Shown: piece after piece, positions 1-5,164 of the stretch
Position numbering within the stretch: position 1 is the first letter of the stretch
Layout: each line of letters opens with the position of its first letter
Assembly (NCBI GenBank): GCA_009469685.1
Contig: SSTA01000261.1
Coordinates: forward strand, 1 to 5,164
DNA: 5,164 nucleotides
Source: Azonexaceae bacterium
Lineage (GTDB): Bacteria > Pseudomonadota > Gammaproteobacteria > Burkholderiales > Rhodocyclaceae
Reading direction: 5' to 3'
Position numbers and translations under genes: made by a program
Notes under the pieces: model-generated
Databases searched by the model: none
Seen by the model: the letters and a program-made list of their open reading frames with translations, nothing else
Told to the model about the DNA's origin: nothing

Positions 1-1359
<1,359 letters not shown>

Positions 1360-1360
<1 letters not shown>

Positions 1361-1383
1361 TCGATCGGCAATTTGATCGATCA
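1360..1383. repeat. Inverted repeat just after the nirS stop
   Basis: ATCGATC (1360-1366) and GATCGAT (1375-1381) are perfect reverse complements separated by 8 bases, giving a possible 7-bp stem. The right arm is also part of a 10-bp perfect palindrome, TGATCGATCA (1374-1383). It could be a weak RNA hairpin at the nirS 3' end or a protein-binding palindrome. It overlaps the FNR-like box described separately, so the two readings compete. The repeats are seen directly; any function is inferred. Confidence 0.5.
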
Positions 1384-1415
1384 CAAGGAGAGGGGGGCGC
1401 AAGCCCCCTTATCCT
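1373..1415 (+). promoter_or_regulatory. Possible FNR/DNR-type box with -10-like element upstream of nirT
   Basis: TTGAT-CGAT-CACAA (1373-1386) matches 8 of 10 defined positions of the TTGAT-N4-ATCAA consensus of FNR/DNR/NNR-family activators; the left half is perfect and the right half is degenerate. A TATCCT hexamer (4 of 6 to TATAAT) lies at 1410-1415. If transcription started near 1422, the box would be centred about -42, the usual position for class II activation by this family. Such regulators commonly control nir genes under low oxygen and NO. Against it: the right half-site is poor, the site overlaps another palindrome, and the -10 sits at the end of a stable hairpin. Treat it as a hypothesis. 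Confidence 0.22.
1391..1410 (+). terminator. GC-rich hairpin with GCAA tetraloop between nirS and nirT
   Basis: Bases 1391-1398 (A, six G, C) pair with 1403-1410 (G, five C, TT) to form an 8-bp stem, including one G-U pair, around a GCAA loop (1399-1402). GCAA is a GNRA tetraloop, which is exceptionally stable. The 3' side continues TTATCCTGT, so there is no real T-tract, and it is not a classical strong intrinsic terminator. It may be a leaky terminator or attenuator, or a 3' stabiliser of nirS mRNA that allows more NirS than downstream products. The fold is read directly from the sequence; the role is inferred. Confidence 0.55.
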
Positions 1416-1458
1416 GTAGGGCAACTAAAACGCACAACAATGCGGGAGGAATCCCATC

Positions 1459-2052
1459 ATGGGAGATGGCAACAAAACGGGACTCTGGGCGAGCCTCAAA
1501 CGCCCCAGCGCCAAGTATTCCCTGCTGACCCTGCTGGTGGTCGGCTTCGTTTCCGGAGTCATCTTCTGGGGCGGCTTCAATACCGCGATGGAAGCCACCA
1601 ATACCCTGGAGTTCTGCATTTCCTGCCACGAGATGCGGGATACGGTCTATCAGGAATACAAGCAGACCATCCATTACTCGAACCGGACCGGCGTGCGGGC
1701 CATCTGTTCCGACTGCCACGTGCCCAAGGATTGGGTGCACAAAATGGCCCGCAAGATCCAGGCGAGCCAGGAAGTCTATGGCAAGATCATGGGCACCATC
1801 GATACGCCGGAAAAGTTCGAGGCCAAGCGCCTGGAACTCGCCGAGCACGAATGGGCGCGCATGAAGAAGGCCGAGTCGCGGGAATGCCGCAATTGCCACA
1901 GCTTCGAGGGCATGAACGTCGAGAAGCAAAAGACTCGGGCGTCGAAGATGCATAAAATCGCTCAGGACGACAAGAAGACCTGTATCGACTGCCATAAGGG
2001 CATTGCCCACAAGAAGCCGAAAGGCATGAAGGAAGACGACGATGACGAGTGA
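1459..2052 (+). CDS. nirT: NirT/NapC-family tetraheme c-type quinol dehydrogenase
   Basis: This 197-residue membrane-anchored cytochrome is expected to oxidise quinol and hand electrons to periplasmic acceptors of the nitrite reductase system. An N-terminal anchor helix spans about residues 20-40 and stays uncleaved, as in NapC/NirT/NrfH. Four heme-binding motifs follow: CISCH 53-57, CSDCH 83-87, CRNCH 143-147 and CIDCH 175-179. The FCISCHEMRDTVYQEY stretch and the C-terminal CHKGIAHKKP are typical of the family, as is the length. The start is fixed by a strong ribosome site, GGGAGGA at 1444-1450, 8 bases before the ATG. The protein ends in an acidic run (KEDDDDE), which looks strain-variable. 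Sequence alone does not separate NapC from NirT; the call of NirT rests on its place directly after nirS, as in P. stutzeri nirSTB. The family is certain and the specific symbol is likely. Confidence 0.92.
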   Translation: MGDGNKTGLWASLKRPSAKYSLLTLLVVGFVSGVIFWGGFNTAMEATNTLEFCISCHEMRDTVYQEYKQTIHYSNRTGVRAICSDCHVPKDWVHKMARKIQASQEVYGKIMGTIDTPEKFEAKRLELAEHEWARMKKAESRECRNCHSFEGMNVEKQKTRASKMHKIAQDDKKTCIDCHKGIAHKKPKGMKEDDDDE

Positions 2053-2098
2053 TCGTCGCCGCCCGAATCAATCGACACTTAGAACGGAGATCAACGCG

Positions 2099-2938
2099 AT
2101 GAAGCAGAATCTTGTTACCTTGGCCGTGACGGGCGCCTTTCTTGCCTTCGGTTCCCAGGCCTTCGCTGCGCCCGACTGGGGCAAGGTGCCGACCAAGACC
2201 ATCGAGGTCTTCCATCCCGGGGTCAGTCCGATCGAGTGGGTGACCAAGAAAGCCGACCATAGCGGGTCCTCCGGCCTGAAGAAGGGCGAGAGCTGTGCTG
2301 GCTGCCACGACGAGAAGGGCAAGCTGTCCCTCGACCTGAAGCGTTTGGCGAGCAAGGATATGGAGCCCAAGGGCGCCCCGAAGACCATGACCTTCCCGGT
2401 CGGGGTTCAGGCAGCCTACGATGCGACCAGTCTTTACCTCCGGCTGACCTTCAAGGCCCCGGCCGGTGCTGCCGATCCGCAGGACAAGGACAATGACGTC
2501 AAGGCTACCGTGATGCTCGCCAACGACAAGGTGCCCCAGGGCGCCCAGGTCGGTTGCTGGGCCACCTGCCACAACGATGCCCGCACCATGCCCGGTGCCG
2601 ACGACAAGAAGACCAAGTACGTGAAGGAAGGCGCTCTGGATCTGATGCAATGGAAGAGTGCCAAGGGCGCCAAGGCGGTCGATGGTACGGTTTCCGACAA
2701 GCGCGCCATGGAAGGCGGTACCGCCGACGTCAAGGCGGAAGGCAGCAAGTCCGGCGACACCTATACCGTCACCTTCACCCGCAAGCTGGCCGGCGGAATC
2801 GGCTTGGCCGAAGGCAAGGCCGTGCCCTTCGGCGTCGCCATCCACGCCGACCATGCGGTCGGCCGCTTCCATCACATTTCCTTCGGCTACATGCTGGGTA
2901 TCGGCGCCGAGGGCGACGTGAAGGCGGTCAAGCAGTAA
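2099..2938 (+). CDS. nirB: NirB-like periplasmic cytochrome c-552 (EB_dh-type heme domain)
   Basis: This 279-residue exported protein is a probable electron carrier between NirT and NirS or another terminal reductase. Residues 1-23 form a clear Sec signal peptide (basic MKQN, hydrophobic core, AFA before APDW). A first heme site, CAGCH, is at 66-70. It is followed by a beta-rich domain resembling the cytochrome c-552/DMSO-reductase-like heme-binding domain (ethylbenzene dehydrogenase gamma-type fold), with a second motif, GCWATCHND, at 152-160. That motif is CX3CH rather than CXXCH. A histidine-rich segment (HADHAVGRFHHISFGYMLG, 249-267) near the C-terminus may supply axial ligands. The ATG at 2099 is chosen over the in-frame ATG at 2042 because GGAGA (2086-2090) sits 8 bases upstream and the signal peptide starts there; 2042 also overlaps nirT. 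Note that this is the denitrification NirB, unrelated to the siroheme NADH nitrite reductase NirB. The symbol rests on domain type and synteny with nirSTB. Confidence 0.82.
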   Translation: MKQNLVTLAVTGAFLAFGSQAFAAPDWGKVPTKTIEVFHPGVSPIEWVTKKADHSGSSGLKKGESCAGCHDEKGKLSLDLKRLASKDMEPKGAPKTMTFPVGVQAAYDATSLYLRLTFKAPAGAADPQDKDNDVKATVMLANDKVPQGAQVGCWATCHNDARTMPGADDKKTKYVKEGALDLMQWKSAKGAKAVDGTVSDKRAMEGGTADVKAEGSKSGDTYTVTFTRKLAGGIGLAEGKAVPFGVAIHADHAVGRFHHISFGYMLGIGAEGDVKAVKQ

Positions 2939-2946
2939 GCCTCGTT

Positions 2947-2967
2947 CCAGCCATGGCAAACGGCTGG
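2947..2967 (+). other. Small hairpin enclosing the cupredoxin start codon
   Basis: CCAGCC (2947-2952) is the exact reverse complement of GGCTGG (2962-2967), giving a 6-bp GC-rich stem. The 9-base loop begins with the ATG start codon of the cupredoxin gene (2953-2955). No Shine-Dalgarno sequence is visible in the 14 bases after the nirB stop. A plausible reading is that ribosomes finishing nirB open the hairpin and restart, coupling the two genes. A chance pairing in GC-rich DNA is possible. Confidence 0.35.
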
Positions 2968-3303
2968 GCAACCCTCAGGCGGACGACGGCGGCGCTGGCG
3001 TCCGCCGTCCTTTGGTCTTTGGGCGGATCGACGGCCCTCGCCCAAGAGACGGTGATGGTGGATATTCAGAATTACACCTACCTTCCCGCCCAGGTGAAGA
3101 TCCGTCCCGGCGATACCGTGCGCTGGACCAACAAGGAAAAGCGCACGAGCCATTCCATCCTGTTCCCGGCCGAAGGCGGGCTGGAATCGGACCGCATCTT
3201 TCCTGAGGAAACCTGGCAGCGGACCTTCCCCCAGGCGGGCAGCTACCCCTACACTTGTGGCCCCCACCCGGAGATGAAGGGCCTGGTCGTTGTATCCGAA
3301 TAA
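2953..3303 (+). CDS. Exported small blue copper protein (amicyanin/plastocyanin-like cupredoxin)
   Basis: This 116-residue protein has a signal peptide (about residues 1-30, ending TALA before QETV) and a mature domain of about 86 residues, the size of a minimal cupredoxin. Family signatures in order are IQNYTYLPAQVKIRPGDTVRWTN (37-59, the first beta strands), His67 in TSHSILFP, then GSYPYTCGPHPEMKG with Cys102, His105 and Met108. These four residues make a type 1 copper site, and the C-X2-H-X2-M ligand loop matches the short loop of amicyanin rather than the C-X2-H-X4-M of pseudoazurin or plastocyanin. Type 1 copper proteins shuttle single electrons in the periplasm; between nirB and nirC this one is a candidate donor to NirS, where many nir clusters carry cytochrome c551 (nirM). 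An RR pair at 9-10 raises a weak possibility of Tat export, but no full motif is present. The ATG lies 14 bases after nirB without a clear ribosome site, and the 3' end overlaps nirC by 14 bases. No established gene symbol is assigned. Confidence 0.9.
   Translation: MANGWATLRRTTAALASAVLWSLGGSTALAQETVMVDIQNYTYLPAQVKIRPGDTVRWTNKEKRTSHSILFPAEGGLESDRIFPEETWQRTFPQAGSYPYTCGPHPEMKGLVVVSE
2978..3009 (+). repeat. Two overlapping, mutually exclusive inverted repeats in the cupredoxin signal-peptide region
   Basis: GGCGGACG (2978-2985) pairs perfectly with CGTCCGCC (2999-3006). Alternatively GACGGCGG (2985-2992) pairs perfectly with CCGCCGTC (3002-3009). Both are 8-bp stems that share bases, so only one can form at a time. 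They fall in the start-proximal coding region of the cupredoxin gene. Such pairing can arise by chance in GC-rich, Ala/Arg-rich leader sequence; no function is claimed. Confidence 0.3.
3276..3281 (+). promoter_or_regulatory. Ribosome binding site that supports the nirC TTG start
   Basis: GAAGGG lies within the cupredoxin coding sequence, 8 bases before the TTG at 3290. The nirC frame has a stop (TGA) at 3275-3277, and no ATG or GTG lies between it and TTG 3290. The only later GTG would cut into the signal peptide, so this site and the TTG are the best start. Confidence 0.6.
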
Positions 3304-3613
3304 GCTGATCGTCGGTGCGCTCGTGACCGCGGCTGCAGCCAATGCCTTGGCCGCCGATCCATCGCCGGAGCGCCAAAAGGAGTTGGTCCGCCTGGTGCGC
3401 CAGGATTGTGGTTCCTGCCACGGCATGACCCTGGCCGGCGGCCTCGGCTCCCCCCTGCTACCGGCGAATCTCAAAGACAAGCCGGTGGAAGGCCTGGTGT
3501 CCACCATTTTGTTGGGCCGGCCGGGAACGGCCATGCCGCCGTGGGATCGCTTCTTGACCGAAGCCGAGGTACGCTGGATGGTCGATAAACTGCTGACAGA
3601 ATTCCCTCGCTGA
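3290..3613 (+). CDS. nirC: NirC, periplasmic monoheme c-type cytochrome
   Basis: This 107-residue cytochrome c has a Sec signal peptide (residues 1-21, ending NALA before ADPS) and a mature domain of about 86 residues. The heme motif is CGSCH at 40-44, followed by GMTLAGGLGSPLLPANL, and Met82 in GTAMPPWDRFLTEAE is the probable second axial ligand. The GG-LG-PLLP and AMPPW pattern is characteristic of NirC. NirC can donate electrons to NirS and has also been linked to heme d1 maturation, so its role here could be either. Translation must begin at the rare codon TTG, because a stop precedes it closely and no ATG is available before the mature domain. The first 14 bases overlap the end of the cupredoxin gene in another frame. 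NirF follows after 8 bases. The two small carriers, one copper and one heme, are therefore translated back to back. Confidence 0.9.
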   Translation: MYPNKLIVGALVTAAAANALAADPSPERQKELVRLVRQDCGSCHGMTLAGGLGSPLLPANLKDKPVEGLVSTILLGRPGTAMPPWDRFLTEAEVRWMVDKLLTEFPR

Positions 3614-3616
3614 GGT
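3612..3616 (+). promoter_or_regulatory. Ribosome binding site for nirF overlapping the nirC stop
   Basis: GAGGT begins inside the nirC stop codon TGA (3611-3613) and lies 5 bases before the GTG start of nirF at 3622. It supports GTG as the start and implies tight coupling of nirF to nirC translation. Confidence 0.55.
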
Positions 3617-3621
3617 CCACC

Positions 3622-4785
3622 GTGCGCTTGCTCGTCATTGCCGTTCTTTCCTTCTTCATCGCTGGCTGTGCAAGCCCGCAGTTGCGCGGCACCGGCGATC
3701 TGGGGCTGATCATCGAGCGTGCCACCGGCCAGGTCACCCTGGTCAATACCACCAGCAAGAGCGCCTACGCCCGCATCGGCGGCCTGGGCGACCTGTCCCA
3801 CGCTTCCGCCGTCTATTCGCGGGACGGCCGCTACGCCTTCGTCTTCGGCCGCGATGGCGGGCTGACCAAGATCGACCTCCTGGAAGCCCGCATCGTCAAG
3901 CGGATCATCCAGTCCGGCAACGCCATCGGGGGGTCGATCTCCCAGGACGGGCGCATCGTCGTCGCCCAGAACTACACCCCGGGCGGCATCAAGGCCTTCG
4001 ACGCCGAAACCCTGGAATTGCTCTCGGAAGTCCCGACCGAATACGCCCCGGGCAAGTTCTCCAAGGTGGTGGGCCTGGCCGACGCGCCCGGCAACGTCTT
4101 CGCCTATGCCTTGTTCGAAGGCGGCGAGATCTGGGTCAGCGACTTCAGCGATCCCCGTCACCCGGCCACCACCCGCTTCCCCGCTGGAAACCAGCCCTAC
4201 GATGGGCTGGTGACGCCGGACGGCCGCTATTACCTGGCCGGCCTCTTCGGCGAAGACGGCATCGCTCTGGTGGATCTCTGGCAGTTGGAGAAGGGCTCGC
4301 GCAAGATCCTGGAAAATTACGGCCGCGGCCAGGAAAAACTGCCCGTCTTCAAGATGCCCCACCTGCGGGGCTGGTCCCTGGCCCAGGGCAAGGCGTACTT
4401 GCCCGCCATCGGCCGCCACGAGGTGCTCGTAGTGGATGCCACCACCTGGAAGGAAATCGGTCGCATTCCCGTGCGCGGCCAGCCGGTCTTCGTCATGGCC
4501 CGGCCGGACGGACGCCAGGTGTGGGTCAATTTCGCTTTCCCCGATAACGGCAAGGTGGATGTCATCGATACCCTGGCCGGCAAGGTGGTTCGGGCCTTCG
4601 AGCCCGGCAAGGGCATCCTGCATCTGGAATTTGCTCCCCGCGGCGAAAATGTCTGGCTTTCGGCCCGGGACGACAACAAGGTGATCATTGTCGATACCAC
4701 GAACTTCAAGACCCTGGGCGAGATTGCCGCTGACAATCCCTCGGGTATCTTCTTCACCTCCCGCGCCCACCGGACGGGTTTCTGA
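3622..4785 (+). CDS. nirF: NirF, heme d1 biosynthesis lipoprotein
   Basis: NirF is a periplasmic protein required to make heme d1; the exact chemical step is not settled (late oxidation or handling of the d1 precursor). At 387 residues it has normal family length and appears complete. It starts at GTG and opens with a lipoprotein signal (MRLLVIAVLSFFIAGC, lipobox I-A-G-C, Cys16), so it should be membrane-anchored facing the periplasm, as described for Pseudomonas NirF. The rest is an eight-bladed propeller homologous to the NirS d1 domain: compare GDLSHASAVYSRDGRYAFVFGRDGG (57-81) here with the [19 protein letters not shown] stretch of NirS. His60 (bases 3799-3801) lies at the position of a conserved functional histidine in the family. 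Other typical blocks are NAIGGSISQDG, NYTPGGIKAFDA, GNQPYDGLVTPDGRYYLAGLFG and MPHLRGW. Two bases separate its stop from nirD. It is closely related to NirN, but the lipobox, absence of any CXXCH domain and place after nirC favour NirF. Confidence 0.95.
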   Translation: MRLLVIAVLSFFIAGCASPQLRGTGDLGLIIERATGQVTLVNTTSKSAYARIGGLGDLSHASAVYSRDGRYAFVFGRDGGLTKIDLLEARIVKRIIQSGNAIGGSISQDGRIVVAQNYTPGGIKAFDAETLELLSEVPTEYAPGKFSKVVGLADAPGNVFAYALFEGGEIWVSDFSDPRHPATTRFPAGNQPYDGLVTPDGRYYLAGLFGEDGIALVDLWQLEKGSRKILENYGRGQEKLPVFKMPHLRGWSLAQGKAYLPAIGRHEVLVVDATTWKEIGRIPVRGQPVFVMARPDGRQVWVNFAFPDNGKVDVIDTLAGKVVRAFEPGKGILHLEFAPRGENVWLSARDDNKVIIVDTTNFKTLGEIAADNPSGIFFTSRAHRTGF

Positions 4786-4787
4786 TC

Positions 4788-5164
4788 ATGGATGACACCC
4801 TCGAATTCCATCTGCTCAATGACTTCCAGCGGGAATTCCCACTCTGCCCGGCACCCTTCGCCGAATTGGCGGCCCGCCTGGGGGTGGCGGAGAGAGTCGT
4901 GCTGGGGGGCCTGGAGAAGCTGCGGCGCGAGGGCAAGATTTCCCGGGTCGGCGCGGTCTTCGCGCCCAAGCGCATCGGTGCTTCCACCCTGGCCGCCATG
5001 GCCGTTCCGCCGGAGCGGCTGGACGCGGTGGCCCAGGCGGTGAATCGCTTCCCCGAAGTCAATCACAATTACGAGCGGGAGCACCGCTACAACCTGTGGT
5101 TCGTCGTCACCGCCGGTAGCGAAGGCCGCCTCCAGGCAACCTTGGGGGCCATCGAGCAGGCGGC
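4788..5164 (+). CDS. nirD: NirD (or NirDL fusion), siroheme decarboxylase subunit, 3' partial
   Basis: The reading frame starts at ATG 4788, two bases after the nirF stop, and stays open to the window end (125 residues plus two bases). It belongs to the Lrp/AsnC-like NirD/L/G/H (AhbA/B) family, which removes two acetate carboxyl groups from siroheme (giving didecarboxysiroheme) early in heme d1 synthesis. A helix-turn-helix-like N-terminal part (about 17-52, FPLCPAPFAELAARLGVAE then LEKLRREGKISRVG) is followed by hallmark stretches RVGAVFAPKRIGASTLAAMAVP (53-74) and VNHNYEREHRYNLWFVVT (91-108); His93 and His99 are good candidates for active-site residues. Family members look like transcription regulators but act in the cytoplasm as enzymes. 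The part shown would nearly complete a ~150-residue NirD; whether it ends there or continues into a fused NirL half cannot be seen. Its ribosome site is weak (GGACGGG, 4771-4777 region), so coupling to nirF translation is likely. Confidence 0.9.
   Translation, partial: MDDTLEFHLLNDFQREFPLCPAPFAELAARLGVAERVVLGGLEKLRREGKISRVGAVFAPKRIGASTLAAMAVPPERLDAVAQAVNRFPEVNHNYEREHRYNLWFVVTAGSEGRLQATLGAIEQA

Noticed and set aside
1374..1383. TGATCGATCA palindrome read as a complete FNR site
   Set aside because: The half-sites are only 2 bases apart instead of 4, so it does not fit the FNR/DNR geometry. Only the offset TTGAT-N4-CACAA reading is retained, at low confidence.
1381..2010. 209-codon minus-strand open frame over nirT
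   Set aside because: Complement of the tetraheme gene; no family resemblance and it would start inside nirT.
2042..2098. Upstream in-frame ATG that would extend NirB by 19 residues
   Set aside because: The extension is polar and arginine-rich, would bury the signal peptide and overlap nirT. The ATG at 2099 has a ribosome site at correct spacing.
2554..2952. Upstream extension of the cupredoxin frame into nirB
   Set aside because: The extended translation is arginine-rich, out-of-frame nirB sequence; the signal peptide clearly starts at the ATG at 2953.
1787..2971. 394-codon open frame on the minus strand, antisense to nirT and nirB
   Set aside because: Same GC-rich shadow effect; no coherent domain, signal or ribosome site, and both sense genes carry unmistakable heme motifs.
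2887..4770. 627-codon open frame on the minus strand, spanning antisense to the cupredoxin, nirC and nirF
   Set aside because: It lies antisense to three well-supported genes. Its translation is low-complexity (rich in Gly, Ala, Arg, Asp) with no recognisable motif. Long antisense frames are expected in GC-rich codon-biased DNA.
4788..5164. NirD as an Lrp/AsnC transcription regulator
   Set aside because: The fold is Lrp-like, but the RVGAVF-P---GASTLAAMAVP and VNHNYEREH--NLWFVVT blocks and the place after nirF identify the siroheme decarboxylase family.

Overview
This window is a contiguous, one-strand (+) piece of a denitrification (nir) locus for respiratory nitrite reduction. It codes for most of cytochrome cd1 nitrite reductase, redox proteins likely to feed it electrons, and the start of the heme d1 biosynthesis block. 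The DNA is GC-rich and coding-dense, with strong Shine-Dalgarno sequences before some genes and very tight packing elsewhere. The order nirS-nirT-nirB-(small electron carrier)-nirC-nirF-nirD resembles the nirSTB and nirMCFDLGH arrangement known from denitrifying Proteobacteria such as Pseudomonas stutzeri. The NirS and NirT sequence style suggests a betaproteobacterial denitrifier, possibly Rhodocyclaceae-like. That placement is an impression from the sequence, not a database result.

Layout: (1) 1-1360, the C-terminal ~450 residues of NirS, comprising the end of the cytochrome c domain and the whole d1 propeller; the c-heme motif lies upstream of the window. (2) 1361-1458, a 98-base spacer, the longest non-coding stretch. 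It holds an inverted repeat, a possible FNR/DNR-type half-perfect box and a GC-rich hairpin with a GCAA tetraloop. (3) 1459-2052, NirT/NapC-family membrane tetraheme quinol dehydrogenase. (4) 2099-2938, a periplasmic NirB-like (cytochrome c-552/EB_dh) protein with one CXXCH and one odd CX3CH motif. (5) 2953-3303, a small amicyanin/plastocyanin-like blue copper protein in the slot where nirM (cytochrome c551) is usual. (6) 3290-3613, NirC, a monoheme c cytochrome starting at TTG and overlapping the copper gene. (7) 3622-4785, NirF, a lipoprotein d1-propeller homologue starting at GTG. (8) 4788-5164, the first 125 residues of NirD (or of a NirDL fusion), siroheme decarboxylase, cut by the window end.

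How they work together (inference from the families): NirT takes electrons from the quinol pool and passes them into the periplasm. NirB, the cupredoxin and/or NirC carry them on to NirS, which reduces nitrite to NO. NirF and NirD belong to the pathway that converts siroheme to heme d1, the special cofactor of NirS. The most notable points are the blue copper protein replacing nirM, the CX3CH motif in NirB, and a possible separate control point between nirS and nirT. I saw no mobile elements, tRNA/rRNA genes, CRISPR arrays or phage genes, and no clearly novel multi-gene system. The long minus-strand open frames are best explained as shadows of GC-rich coding.
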